The position numbers and the translations under genes are program-made. Of a stretch of DNA of 64,000 nucleotides, positions 16,456 to 25,401 are shown piece after piece (position 1 is the stretch's first letter; the number at the start of each line of letters is the position of its first letter). Origin of the DNA: an uncultured Christensenella sp. (GTDB taxonomy: Bacteria > Bacillota > Clostridia > Christensenellales > Pumilibacteraceae); the NCBI GenBank assembly GCA_910579205.1, contig CAJTTD010000009.1, forward strand, positions 31,388 to 95,387. Reading direction: 5' to 3'. The notes below the pieces were generated by a model. The model had not been told where the DNA came from and did no database searches. It saw only the letters and a program-made list of their open reading frames with translations.

Positions 16456-18147
16456 CTAAAATCTGCGTCTGTACGATCTTTTCATGACATATCGGTATTT
16501 GTCGTCGAACGGGTTAGTGCGGCACACGTAATCGCGCTCGTTGGCGATCGGAAGGTCTTTAAACTCCGCGCAAGTAAAGTACCGCTCCAAACGCGACGAC
16601 AAAACATAGCCGCTGTTTATCTCGGTAACTATGCACTCGCTCGGTTTTAACGCTGCGAGCGTGCTTACCGGCATTACCGATACCTCGTCCACATTGTAGT
16701 CCACAATTTCCGGCTCTGTTCCGCACAACGCGCTGCGCGGAGAGATCCTGGCGCGCTTGCCGCATTCTTTGGAAAACTCGTCGAGCGTGGACGGATTGTT
16801 GCTGCCGAAAAAGACATGAACGTTTAAGTTGTCGCGTATGATATCGGCGACATCGCTTTGATATATATTTCTTAGCTGTGCGTACGACTGCAACACCAAT
16901 ATGAAGTATATATTGCGCCCGCCGCACGCAGATATCACCGTATCGAAATTGAGTATTTTGGGAAAATTTCCGAACTCGTCGAGAATAAAATAAAACGGAA
17001 CGTCGAGTTTTCCGCTCTGCTTTTTGTTGGCGTATTCTATGAGGTAAGCGTATGCCGCTTGCACGAACATGCTGATAAACTGATAGTGCGTTTTAAGCTC
17101 GTCGCGGAAATCTATATACACCGCGACCGGTCTTTCCCCCGTCAGTATGCTCATATCGAAGGAGTTGCAGCTTGTAACGGTGCGGATAGCCGCATTGTAA
17201 AAAAGGCTCAAGCTCGCGTCGAGATTGGCCACTATGCAGCCGCGCGTTCTGCCCGCATTATCCAATAGCGGGCTTTTGACCAACTGATAGGCGCGCGAAG
17301 TATCGCTGTTTCGATCGGTGAAGTACCCGTAGTCCATAAAATCGCCGTCGGAAGCGATGTTGCCGAAGCTCGACTTTATATTCAACAGCGTATTAAACGA
17401 AAAAGTCTCTTCGGTTATGCGGTTATCGCGCTTATTGGGGTCGCTGTCCTCTAGCATCGCCCAAAGGAACCCGCGCGTGGCGTTGCGCGCGCTCGTATCC
17501 CAATACGGATCGGGCACGGTATCCCTTGTGGGCGCGACCGTTTCCGCGAGGTTGGTTATGTCGTTGTCCACTTCGTCGAGAAGCATGCGCGACTCGTAAG
17601 AAATATTGCCGTCAAGCTCGCGCTGGTCTTCGTACACCTTGTCGAAAAATATGTTTTTGAATCCGTCCGCCGTTTGCACCGCGCGCACTTCGTCGGGAAG
17701 GTCTATGGCTCGGCGGTATTTTCTGTAAATTTCGGTCAACGGATTCCAACATTCGCTGTGCTTGTAGTCGCGAAGATTTATGAGCAGAACTTCGTAACCC
17801 TCGTCGCGCAATGTTTGGGAAGTGGAGCGGTAAAGCTCGCCTTTGGGATCGGCGATTATCATGCTTCGCTTCGTCTTTTGTTTGGCGAATGACACTATCG
17901 TCGGTATCACGTAAGACGAGGTCTTGCCCTGCCGCGTCGCCGCTATCACGCCTACATGATGTTCGTTGTCCGAGTACGTCTGAACAAGCTTTCCGTCCGC
18001 ATAACGGTTGGCTTTGAGCACGCCCGTTACGCTCGTTTCGCCCAGCTTGTCGTATTCGACCGTGTTGTATCCGTCGCGCAGCAGCTCGTCGGCGGTCAAG
18101 AGCCGCGTGTTTTCGTATCCGTTCAATATCAAGTCGTTTATATTCAT
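16456..18147 (-). CDS. VirD4/TraG-like P-loop ATPase (type IV coupling-protein family)
   Basis: 563-residue ATPase of the VirD4/TraG/TrwB group, which normally feeds DNA or protein into type IV secretion channels. Walker A is VIAATRQGKTSS near residue 75, followed by SMIIADPKGELYRSTSQTLR; Walker B is FYFILDEFGNFPKI near residue 395, then RNIYFILVLQSYAQLRNIYQ. Unlike most coupling proteins there is no N-terminal membrane anchor, so it looks soluble. The start at 18147 has GGAGG six bases upstream and overlaps the preceding stop by four bases. No relaxase, VirB4 or channel gene is visible nearby, so a conjugative role is not supported by context. Confidence 0.85.
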   Translation of the reverse strand: MNINDLILNGYENTRLLTADELLRDGYNTVEYDKLGETSVTGVLKANRYADGKLVQTYSDNEHHVGVIAATRQGKTSSYVIPTIVSFAKQKTKRSMIIADPKGELYRSTSQTLRDEGYEVLLINLRDYKHSECWNPLTEIYRKYRRAIDLPDEVRAVQTADGFKNIFFDKVYEDQRELDGNISYESRMLLDEVDNDITNLAETVAPTRDTVPDPYWDTSARNATRGFLWAMLEDSDPNKRDNRITEETFSFNTLLNIKSSFGNIASDGDFMDYGYFTDRNSDTSRAYQLVKSPLLDNAGRTRGCIVANLDASLSLFYNAAIRTVTSCNSFDMSILTGERPVAVYIDFRDELKTHYQFISMFVQAAYAYLIEYANKKQSGKLDVPFYFILDEFGNFPKILNFDTVISACGGRNIYFILVLQSYAQLRNIYQSDVADIIRDNLNVHVFFGSNNPSTLDEFSKECGKRARISPRSALCGTEPEIVDYNVDEVSVMPVSTLAALKPSECIVTEINSGYVLSSRLERYFTCAEFKDLPIANERDYVCRTNPFDDKYRYVMKRSYRRRF

Positions 18148-19748
18148 ACCGTGCCTCCGAAACCGTATTTGCCCGTCGCGCCCGCGCGACCGCCGCAACA
18201 CTCTTTGACGTGCGCTTCGGTAAGCGTCAGACTTTTCCCTTTTTTGCGGTTGTCTCTTATCGCTCTGTCTATGATGCGCGCAGCCTCGTCCGCGTCGGCT
18301 GACGCGAGCATAGCGCGCGCACCGTCGTCGGTCTTTACCGACTTAAGTCCGTAAAGCGCGGCTTTGTCCTTGAGCAATCCGTCTATCACAGCGCTTTTTT
18401 CGTCCGCGCCTACGGGCTTGAGTTCTATAATGTCGCACAATGATCTGAGAGAACGCGCGTTGCTTTTGTCGCAAATGCATACGGGCAGCACCGCGCCGAG
18501 ATCTATGCTCACGTTAGGCACGGTCAACCGCATACTTTTGCGCTTATCGCCGGTGAGGAACATTTTTACAGCCGCCGCCACGCTCGGGCGCACTTCGCCG
18601 TGCATGAATATGAGAAAAACGTTGCTCTTGTCCTCGTCGCAACTGCGCACGAATATATTGTTTTTGGTGGGCATCATATCTTCGTCGCATATAGCCGAGC
18701 AGTCTATACGCGTTACGGCGGAATGTTTGAACATTTCGGTCAAAGCGTCCGCATATGCGTCGCGAATGTATTCGCAATCGCTGCACAAACACATTTCTCT
18801 GTACGACTTTCCCGCCCGCAGATCGCTGTTGTACACCGCTTGAAGTATCTTTTGCCGCTCGGTCGCGCGGCTTACAGCCATACCGTCGAGCGCGCGCTCG
18901 TCGAACTCAATATCGCCGAACTCGAGTTTAAGCGGGAGATCGTCGGCATCATTTATTAGCTCTCTGTTGTCGGACACGAGTATGCGCCGTCTGTCTTGAA
19001 CGGAAATTATCCGCGCGTAAACGAGCCGCGCGATCGTGGGTACGTATATCTCGCTATCGAGCTTGCCCAGCCCGACCGCGCACTCTATCAGCGCGCACTC
19101 TTCCGCTTTTTGGGGCGGATCGATCAAGCCGTACTTTTCCGCCGCCCCATCAACGAGCGCAGAGCAAGGTCCGCCCGCCACCGTGTACAGTCTGTCGTAA
19201 TTTGCGCGGCGATCTTCGCCGTACTTGAGCGATGCGAGTATGCCGCCCAAGTTGTTCCAGCGCGCGGTCTTTTGAAGCAGCGCCCTTCCGTCGTTAGTAT
19301 TTTTGTCTACAAATATACCTTCGCACAGTAATATGCCGAGAACGCGCATCGCGTCCACCGCGCCGCGGTTGGCGTTGGCTTCCAGCTGTGTATAAACGAC
19401 TATGCGCGACGCGTTTTTGGGTGCGAGCAGTTTGTTTCTATCCGCCGCCGCAATAGCGCCGCCCTTTATCTCTATCATGTATCGATCGTCATCGGACAAA
19501 TACGCGGGCGAACCGCTTTCGACGGCAAACTGCATGAGCCGCAAATACCTATGATAGCGCATTACCGTATCTATTTCACGCACATTTCCGCTTTGCGCAA
19601 CGGCAAACAACCCCGCGGCTACGTCGCGCGGGATCATATATGTATCGGATATGCAGTAGAACATCCGCTCCGCGTCATTCAACGAACCGAGCAGAGCTTC
19701 CGCCGTAAAATAATCTTTTAAAAACAACTCCTTTGTACAGTCGTTCAC
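18144..19748 (-). CDS. Sel1-like / degenerate AAA-lid-like protein, function unknown
   Basis: 534-residue protein between ClpP-like and VirD4-like genes. Residues 150-205 (NRGAVDAMRVLGILLCEGIF) have the helical A-x3-LG spacing of Sel1/TPR-like repeats. The C-terminal half reads like the back end of an AAA module: a beta strand VFLIFMHGEV in the Walker B position but without the DE acid pair, then CDIIELKPVGADEKSAVIDG, resembling the Lon/ClpX lid region. No Walker A was found. It may be an adaptor or inactive unfoldase partner of the neighbouring ClpP. The start is GTG at 19748. Domain assignment is tentative. Confidence 0.6.
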   Translation of the reverse strand: MNDCTKELFLKDYFTAEALLGSLNDAERMFYCISDTYMIPRDVAAGLFAVAQSGNVREIDTVMRYHRYLRLMQFAVESGSPAYLSDDDRYMIEIKGGAIAAADRNKLLAPKNASRIVVYTQLEANANRGAVDAMRVLGILLCEGIFVDKNTNDGRALLQKTARWNNLGGILASLKYGEDRRANYDRLYTVAGGPCSALVDGAAEKYGLIDPPQKAEECALIECAVGLGKLDSEIYVPTIARLVYARIISVQDRRRILVSDNRELINDADDLPLKLEFGDIEFDERALDGMAVSRATERQKILQAVYNSDLRAGKSYREMCLCSDCEYIRDAYADALTEMFKHSAVTRIDCSAICDEDMMPTKNNIFVRSCDEDKSNVFLIFMHGEVRPSVAAAVKMFLTGDKRKSMRLTVPNVSIDLGAVLPVCICDKSNARSLRSLCDIIELKPVGADEKSAVIDGLLKDKAALYGLKSVKTDDGARAMLASADADEAARIIDRAIRDNRKKGKSLTLTEAHVKECCGGRAGATGKYGFGGTV

Positions 19749-19755
19749 CTTAAGT

Positions 19756-20313
19756 TTAGCCTCCCTTGGCTTTGTTGCGCGACGCTATCACTTCGTCTAT
19801 TATGCCGTACTCGAGCGCGTCCTGCGCGCTCATTATGTGGTCTCTGTCGGTATCGCGCCGCACCGTTTCGATAGGTGTTCCCGTGTTTTCGGATAGGATA
19901 CGATTGAGCCGCATGCGCGTGTTTTCTATGTGCTTTGCCGCGATTATTATATCTTCCGCCTGACCGCTCGCGCCGCCCAATGGCTGGTGGATCAAGATCT
20001 CGCAGTTTTCTGTCGCGCGTCTGTAACCTCGCGTTCCCGACGACAGCAAAAACGCGCCCATGGACGCCGCCATGCCCAGCCCGACTGTGATTATACGCGC
20101 GCGCGCAAAGTTGAGCGTGTCGTATATGGCAAGGCCCGCGGAAACCGAACCGCCCGGGCTGTTTATCTGCACCGTTATCTCGTCCGCGCCGCGATCGTCC
20201 AAGTATTGCAGTTGCATTATCACCCGTTCGGCGAGCGCGTCGTCGATAGGTCCGAAAATATTGATGGTGTTGCGGTCAAGCGAATACTTCCAAGAAAATT
20301 CTTCGTCCATCAT
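19756..20313 (-). CDS. ClpP-family serine peptidase
   Basis: 185-residue self-compartmentalising protease subunit. All catalytic residues are present: Ser84 in GMAASMGAFLLSSG, His109 in EILIHQPLGGASGQ, and Asp158 in RDTDRDHIMSAQDALEYGII; the oligomer/substrate motif NSPGGSVSAG is at 51-60. There is no propeptide beyond MMDEEFSWKY. The start is set at 20313, where ATGATG overlaps the upstream stop by four bases. It sits in an accessory operon rather than with tig and clpX, so it is probably a second, dedicated ClpP paralogue; the housekeeping copy is not in this window. Confidence 0.92.
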   Translation of the reverse strand: MMDEEFSWKYSLDRNTINIFGPIDDALAERVIMQLQYLDDRGADEITVQINSPGGSVSAGLAIYDTLNFARARIITVGLGMAASMGAFLLSSGTRGYRRATENCEILIHQPLGGASGQAEDIIIAAKHIENTRMRLNRILSENTGTPIETVRRDTDRDHIMSAQDALEYGIIDEVIASRNKAKGG

Positions 20314-20666
20314 TCTGCACCGTCCTTGTCGCATTTGAGCAGCTCGTAATATTCCGCAAAAATCGAGTCCACCACGTCATCGTCGTCCACGAGTATAACG
20401 GCGTCCTCGTCGTCTATCTCTTGCACGGCAAAGACAAGCGCTTCGTCGTCGCCGACACCGGGCATCCGTTCGACGGGCTTTAATATGCAGTAGACAGTGA
20501 TCTCGCCGTCATCGTCTTCGCGGGGAATAAGCGCCACTTGCTCGAACTCGACGCGTTTACCGTACTCGTCGTATAAAAAGACGTTGTCGCAGTCGTTATC
20601 GTCGAGCAACTGCGCTACCGCCCTTTTTGCGTCGTCGCGTTCACGTTCATGTTTAGATGACGTCAT
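20310..20666 (-). CDS. DUF1292-family acidic protein
   Basis: 118-residue acidic protein of the DUF1292 (YrzB-like) family, recognised from the pattern CDNVFLYDEYGKRVEFEQVA, EITVYCILKPVE and a terminal acidic segment DDEDAVILVDDDD. DUF1292 proteins are common in Firmicutes and have no established function. It is the first gene of the five-gene operon, about 70 bases downstream of a near-consensus promoter, and overlaps the ClpP gene by four bases. Confidence 0.8.
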   Translation of the reverse strand: MTSSKHERERDDAKRAVAQLLDDNDCDNVFLYDEYGKRVEFEQVALIPREDDDGEITVYCILKPVERMPGVGDDEALVFAVQEIDDEDAVILVDDDDVVDSIFAEYYELLKCDKDGAE

Positions 20667-20739
20667 AGTTTCGCCTCCCGTAATGGCGGATGCGCGCGAA
20701 CATTATATCCGCCGCCGCGCCGCCTTTCTATTTATATAT

Positions 20740-20768
20740 AGTATACGTGCGCGCCGTTACACGGTCAA
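20740..20768 (-). promoter_or_regulatory. Sigma-A promoter of the DUF1292-ClpP-VirD4-like operon
   Basis: On the minus strand TTGACC (20768-20763) and TATACT (20745-20740) are separated by 17 bp. It is well placed about 75 bases before the DUF1292 start. Confidence 0.75.
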
Positions 20769-20853
20769 TGCCGACGGCTTGAGCTTTTGCGGCAAATCTG
20801 CAATTTTTGCAAACAAAAAAACGCCGCGCATTACGATGTATTTCATAGGGATT

Positions 20854-20884
20854 AAAGCAAGGATAATCTATCCTTGCTTTTTTA
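20854..20884 (+). terminator. Strong hairpin with T-run in the divergent gap
   Basis: A 12-bp perfect inverted repeat, AAAGCAAGGATA and its complement, runs into six T residues on the plus strand. It lies between two divergent promoters, so it may insulate them or end a short unidentified plus-strand transcript. The -35 of the next promoter lies within its 3' arm. Confidence 0.65.
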
Positions 20885-20902
20885 TTACGGTTATGCTACA
20901 AT
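20874..20902 (+). promoter_or_regulatory. Probable promoter of the TfoX-domain gene
   Basis: TTGCTT (20874-20879), 17-bp spacer, TACAAT (20897-20902), with an extended-10-like TATGC just before the -10. Transcription would begin about 35 bases before the ATG at 20943. Confidence 0.6.
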
Positions 20903-20942
20903 GACTATAATCTAAACAGCAATTTAGCAAAGGATTTTGCTT

Positions 20943-21197
20943 ATGAAAGATTTAACCTCAATGCCGAATATCGGCAAAGAAATGGCAAGCAAACTGAAAA
21001 GCGTAGAAATAACCACAGCCGAAGAATTGATCGAAATCGGCGCAAAAGAAGCGTTTTTCAGATTAAAGATGAAGTATCTGCAAGTGTGTTTGGTACATCT
21101 ATATACTTTGGAAGGCGCAATTCAAAATATAGAGTTTCATTGCCTTTCCGAGAAGACAAAGGCGAACTTGAAAGAATTTGGCAACTCTTTGAAATAG
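20943..21197 (+). CDS. TfoX C-terminal domain protein
   Basis: 84-residue protein consisting only of the TfoX/Sxy C-terminal domain: MKDLTSMPNIGKEMASKLKS is the helix-hairpin-helix-like start and VHLYTLEGAIQNIEFHCLSE the characteristic middle. In gamma-proteobacteria full-length TfoX controls competence; stand-alone C-terminal domains are widespread in Firmicutes with no assigned role. The start at 20943 has AAAGGA about nine bases upstream. It is a single-gene unit with low GC compared with its neighbours. Confidence 0.85.
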   Translation: MKDLTSMPNIGKEMASKLKSVEITTAEELIEIGAKEAFFRLKMKYLQVCLVHLYTLEGAIQNIEFHCLSEKTKANLKEFGNSLK

Positions 21198-21249
21198 TGT
21201 AATTTTATTGCACTAAATTTCGATTTATCTTTCTAATCATTAATAAAGT

Positions 21250-21284
21250 ATAACGCACTATACTTCGCAAGCGAAGACAGTGCG
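21250..21284 (+). terminator. Imperfect hairpin after the TfoX-domain gene
   Basis: GCACT...AGTGC arms enclose a CTTCGC/GCGAAG inner stem, followed by a modest T-rich stretch. The same hairpin motif, with inverted loop, follows the acidic membrane-protein gene at 47448-47483, so it may be a dispersed terminator-like repeat. Confidence 0.5.
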
Positions 21285-21393
21285 CTAATTCTTTTCCAAC
21301 AACGAAATCCCTATAATAGATACCATTTAAGTCGGCGTTTCGTCGCGTTATATATCCGAACTGCCGCGGGCAAAAATCGCCGCGCAGTCCGTA

Positions 21394-21513
21394 CTATCTT
21401 AAGATCTGCGCGTCAAGGCAAAATTCGATCTCGCGCGCGAATAGCTTGAGTTCGGCGGGCGAAAACCGCGCGCCGTATAATTCGGTCAATAGTTTCGATA
21501 CATCGCGGGTCAT
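21394..21513 (-). CDS. 39-residue ORF coupled to the XRE regulator
   Basis: A small frame beginning MTRDVSKLLTELYGARF and containing SPAELKLFAREIEFCLDAQ. The ATG overlaps the stop codon of the upstream regulator by four bases (ATGA), a strong sign of real translational coupling. It is predicted to be helical and has no recognised family. It could be a partner or modulator of the regulator. Confidence 0.5.
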   Translation of the reverse strand: MTRDVSKLLTELYGARFSPAELKLFAREIEFCLDAQILR

Positions 21514-21842
21514 TCGACAAATCGCAAAATATCTTTTACAAGGTCTACCTTACAGATATCGGCGTAATACAGCAGATCGCTTATGGTCGGTTTGGATCTG
21601 CCGCTCTCCCAATTTACTATCCTACTCTCGTTATCGAGATAAAACACTTGCGAAAGCTCCTTTTGACTTATGAGATTGTCTATTTCGTCTCGGCAGTTTT
21701 CGCAGTCGCCCGCGCAATTCTCCGCGTCGTACTTAAGCCTCCAGCATACGTAACGGCGGAGGTTTTGGTTTGTTCGTCGCAGTTCTTCCAAGTTTCTGCC
21801 CGTTTTTTTCCAATCGATCTCACGGTAATAAATTTCTTCCAC
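21510..21842 (-). CDS. XRE-like helix-turn-helix regulator with cysteine cluster
   Basis: 110-residue protein. The C-terminal half has an XRE-like helix-turn-helix (LISQKELSQVFYLDNESRIV, then NWESGRSKPTISDLLYYADI). The N-terminal half is a basic helical region with a Cys motif AENCAGDCENCRDE that could bind metal or sense redox. The GTG start at 21842 is chosen because AAGGAGAAACACC precedes it. It is the most distal regulator of the kinase/phosphatase/protease locus and may control it or only its own small downstream ORF. Confidence 0.7.
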   Translation of the reverse strand: MEEIYYREIDWKKTGRNLEELRRTNQNLRRYVCWRLKYDAENCAGDCENCRDEIDNLISQKELSQVFYLDNESRIVNWESGRSKPTISDLLYYADICKVDLVKDILRFVE

Positions 21843-21986
21843 GGTGTTTCTCCTTAAACGCGCCGCGCGGTCGCATGCCCGCGCAACCATGCGTTTATTT
21901 TAACACATACACGCAATATTTTCAAGATATTGCATATATTTACCGCAAATTTTTACCGTAAAACAGTATGTTTCCGCGTTGCCGCG

Positions 21987-22901
21987 CTAAATGTATTTGT
22001 ACGCCACTTGCAAAAGGGCGACGGTTTTTTGCGAGATCTCGCGCGGCGCGCCGCTCAAGTATTCGGATACTGCTTCCGCTATAAACTCTTCGTTGCTGCA
22101 CAGAGCGTACTTAGACAGTCCGTCCGCCGCCACGCCGTCGCTCAAACTGCTTCTGTATCGCAAAAATGCTTCGTTACGGCTCAAGCCGCATAGCTCGTCC
22201 AAAATATGCCCTATCTCGTGATATACAACCGACTCGACGGTATTGCAGCTGCGCGGGTGAAACCCGTTTTTTTCATTAGCATTGAGTTTGCGCAAAAATT
22301 CGTCGCGCCGCCCGCCCACTTCGCTCTCGTCGAAAATTATCCCGTCGAAAAAACCGAACGCTTTTACTTGCGCCGCCAAATAGTCCGACCGCCCGAGCGT
22401 GCCGCCCACAATATCCGCCACAAGCCGCGCCGCGCGCGCCCCGTCCGCTCTTGACAATATATGCTGAAGTCCCCATTGCCGCAAACCGTCTCCGCCCGAC
22501 GCAAGCGCATTGAGCTTTTTTACATACCCCGCGCTCGAACCTATATAGCAAAGTCTGCCGCGCAGTTTGGGGAATTTGTACAGCGATCGAGCGACCGCGC
22601 AAAGCCCTTTTTTTATCAACTCCTCGTCGCAGTCGCTGATGTCAAACGTGTCGCACAGTCCGTACTTGACTATCGCCGCGCCAAGCTCTTCGTCAGAGTT
22701 TGCGCCGTCAATCGCCGCATATAACCGTTCGGGCGAACACCGCACAAAAAACTCGCGCGTTCTGCGCATTTCCATAAGTTCGTACTCGCTGCGCGCAAGC
22801 GCGATGTTTACGGGATCGCCGCCGTTTTCCGCATGCAGATCGAGTAGCGTCATCGTATCAAAAGACATCTCGGTCAACGTTTCACCACGGCTTTTTGTCA
22901 T
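21987..22901 (-). CDS. Zincin-type metalloprotease
   Basis: About 304-residue protein with a clear zincin signature: YHEIGHILDELCG at residues 227-239 supplies two zinc-binding histidines and the catalytic glutamate, and NEEFIAEAVSEYLSG at 270-284 probably supplies the third ligand, as in phage-associated and toxin-like metallopeptidases. No signal peptide is seen. The start is uncertain: ATG at 22901 and at 22868 are both possible, and none has a strong ribosome-binding site. The gene overlaps the end of the PP2C gene, so it is probably co-expressed with the kinase-phosphatase pair and may be their effector. Confidence 0.75.
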   Translation of the reverse strand: MTKSRGETLTEMSFDTMTLLDLHAENGGDPVNIALARSEYELMEMRRTREFFVRCSPERLYAAIDGANSDEELGAAIVKYGLCDTFDISDCDEELIKKGLCAVARSLYKFPKLRGRLCYIGSSAGYVKKLNALASGGDGLRQWGLQHILSRADGARAARLVADIVGGTLGRSDYLAAQVKAFGFFDGIIFDESEVGGRRDEFLRKLNANEKNGFHPRSCNTVESVVYHEIGHILDELCGLSRNEAFLRYRSSLSDGVAADGLSKYALCSNEEFIAEAVSEYLSGAPREISQKTVALLQVAYKYI

Positions 22902-25401
22902 ATCTAACGAATTTGTCCGCGCGGGCAATATTTTTCGATCGTTTTCTATTTATGTTTCCTTGAGAACAGCACACGTACGAAAGCGAACTTTCCGTTTGTT
23001 TTTGCTCATGTGCTTTATTTGCGCTCTTCTCTGCCGATACTTGCTCGGCTACAAGCTCCGCGCAGTTCTCGTCGTAACGGCGAAGCTCGTCGAGCAGGCG
23101 AATAACGCCGTCCGACGCATTTTTGTCGCTTTTGAACATACAGTAAGCGCGAAATTCTTTCAACTGCGATCCGTTGAACAATACGTCTATTGCCGACGTC
23201 TCGTTCGGGCATTGCGCCAAACCTTGTACTATGGAGTTTACGAGCGAGGACTTTTGCTCCACCGCCAACCGCGTAGCTTTATCTAATACTATATCGTCGA
23301 GGTATGTGTTGTCGGGGAGATCGACAACAAGAGAGTATCGCGATATCGCTACATCGGTAAAAATTTCGCCGAGCTTTGCGGGATCGTTCGATATCTTTTT
23401 CTCGATATGGTATACAAGTTTGTCCTTAGCCGAACGGATATTTTTTTCGCAGTCAGCTTTTTTCGCTCCGACGTATTCTATTTGTTTTTTTACATAGTCG
23501 CTATCTTTATTTCCTCTGAGATTTTTGCATATTTCGTTGTACTCTTTTGACCAAGCGTTATACGACGATATAAACAACTCACCTTCAAGCGCGCCGCTAA
23601 GATATTCACGCGGCGATATCGACGCATTTTCACTCAGTATCGCGCAGAAATCTTGCCAACCCTTGTTGATATTCGACATCTTTAACGCCGCTCTATGATC
23701 CACATTGCGCAATCTGTCAAATGCGTCGTCCGTCTCTCTGCGTTTGACCGACGCGTATTCTTGCAGTTCTTTCTTTTTAGCCAACAAACATTTTTCTTCA
23801 TTTTCGAGTGCGGCTATTTTGTTTAAGGCAACGTACAAATTATCTGACGCTTCCGCGCATGTCAAAATATCCCGCTTGTTTTTTTCAATAATATCGATGT
23901 ACTGATTTACCGCTGTCGACGGCTTTATCAGCGTTGACAAATCCTCTATCTTGTCTCCGAGCACATCGTCGAACAGTTTGGATATACGCGTCTTAAGCTC
24001 TTGCTCTCTTTGCTGTTTCAACGTATTTTCCGCTTCCGATCTTGCCTTTTCAAAAACATCGCAAACGTCAGCCGTCAACGCGATATCGTAGCTACCGTCA
24101 ACGTATACGGTATAAAGCGTATCGAACGCCTTGTCGAATTTATCGAACGTGCGCGTGCGCACATATGCATACGCGTCGTCTTCCGACTTTTCGCTTACTT
24201 CTATCAAGCTCTTTTTTTCGTTGACATCGCTCCACAGCTTTTCCGCATATTCCGCTCGATCGGCAAATGCGGCGCACATGCTTTTATACGAATCGTCGGT
24301 CGTTTTCTTATACGAATCAGCACAGTGGATCTTCGGTGCAATATCGATGTTTGCGCGTTTCGCTATCTCCGCATCTATTTTTTGGGACAAGCACGTATTT
24401 TCCGACACGTCGCTCTCTTTTGTGCTGTCGCAAGGCTGTGCGGTATTGCATTTAGGTTCGTTGTTGCCGAAACCGAACGGCACGAACGCCATAGACGCGT
24501 CGTCGTACCGCATATCCGCAAAATATTCGTCCAGCGCGTCCGCGCAGTCGGCGGCGGAACTCGAATCACACAAATGCGACAAAAGCGTCGCCTCCAAGCC
24601 CAAATTATCATGCTCGCCGAACGGATCGAAGCAACCGTCGCTCGCCGCTATAAGCACGCAAGGCTTTTCTATCTCATGGCGCGCATAGTGCAAAACGGTG
24701 GGATCTTTGCCTTTGTCCTTTACGTAAAACAAATTGTTTATCGCGCCCGATCTGTCCTCGTTGTCTTTTGTCAACAGCTGCAAACCTTTTTGCGGCGTGA
24801 GCGCGTAACAGCGCGAATCGCCCGCCCAAACGGCTTCGGCGATCACTTTGTCGGTTAGTTCGGTGTACCTTACGGCGGCGAGCGTAGTGGGAAGTAGATA
24901 CTGCTGGTCGAGTTCGCCTTTTTTAAGGTCGAATTTTTTCGCGGCGCGCTCAAGCCCGTCGTTTATATAGGACACAAGTTCTTTGCGCGTATCGACGTCT
25001 TTGAGATCGCAGTCTTTGAACTTGCCGAAGCGGAGCGCGTATACTAACCGAGCTATGACTATGCGCGACGCCCACAACGCCGACGTATCGTCCGTTTCGT
25101 CCGCCATGGGCGCGCACAACTCGTTTATGTACGATACAAATTCGTTATCTTCACTGCTTCCGGCCAAATTGCAGTCAAACACGCCGTCGAGCAACTCTTT
25201 ATATATCTTGTTGCCTTGAAGATCGAATTCGGCGTTCTCCGGCTTGACGGACTTCGCCCATTTTTCCGTACTGCCCACTTTGTGAACGGTCGAGCCGGAG
25301 CCGCCCAAGCCGTCGGCTACCGCCAAAATATTGCCGCCTATATACGGATCGGCGTCCTCGTTGTGCAATCGAGAGTAAAAAACAAATGCATCATTGTTCA
25401 T
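22882..25401 (-). CDS. PP2C-type phosphatase with long coiled-coil C-terminus
   Basis: 839-residue protein. Residues 1-290 carry PP2C (PPM) motifs: VADGLGGSGS (28-37), TTLAAVRYTE (172-181), WAGDSRCYAL (192-201) and IAASDGCFDP (251-260), giving the expected metal-binding aspartates. Residues 330-820 are a long charged, mostly helical and coiled-coil-like region of unknown role. The start overlaps the kinase stop by four bases, so kinase and phosphatase are translationally coupled. Such pairs act in opposing Ser/Thr phosphorylation circuits; substrate unknown, with vWA proteins as obvious candidates. Confidence 0.85.
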   Translation of the reverse strand: MNNDAFVFYSRLHNEDADPYIGGNILAVADGLGGSGSTVHKVGSTEKWAKSVKPENAEFDLQGNKIYKELLDGVFDCNLAGSSEDNEFVSYINELCAPMADETDDTSALWASRIVIARLVYALRFGKFKDCDLKDVDTRKELVSYINDGLERAAKKFDLKKGELDQQYLLPTTLAAVRYTELTDKVIAEAVWAGDSRCYALTPQKGLQLLTKDNEDRSGAINNLFYVKDKGKDPTVLHYARHEIEKPCVLIAASDGCFDPFGEHDNLGLEATLLSHLCDSSSAADCADALDEYFADMRYDDASMAFVPFGFGNNEPKCNTAQPCDSTKESDVSENTCLSQKIDAEIAKRANIDIAPKIHCADSYKKTTDDSYKSMCAAFADRAEYAEKLWSDVNEKKSLIEVSEKSEDDAYAYVRTRTFDKFDKAFDTLYTVYVDGSYDIALTADVCDVFEKARSEAENTLKQQREQELKTRISKLFDDVLGDKIEDLSTLIKPSTAVNQYIDIIEKNKRDILTCAEASDNLYVALNKIAALENEEKCLLAKKKELQEYASVKRRETDDAFDRLRNVDHRAALKMSNINKGWQDFCAILSENASISPREYLSGALEGELFISSYNAWSKEYNEICKNLRGNKDSDYVKKQIEYVGAKKADCEKNIRSAKDKLVYHIEKKISNDPAKLGEIFTDVAISRYSLVVDLPDNTYLDDIVLDKATRLAVEQKSSLVNSIVQGLAQCPNETSAIDVLFNGSQLKEFRAYCMFKSDKNASDGVIRLLDELRRYDENCAELVAEQVSAEKSANKAHEQKQTESSLSYVCCSQGNINRKRSKNIARADKFVRYDKKPW

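Noticed and set aside
16456..18147. Evidence for an integrative conjugative element
   Set aside because: Only a coupling-protein-like ATPase is present; no relaxase, VirB4, channel proteins, integrase or attachment sites flank it.
24001..24858. 285-residue plus-strand frame opposite the PP2C gene
   Set aside because: The minus strand carries clear PP2C motifs; this frame is compositionally a shadow.
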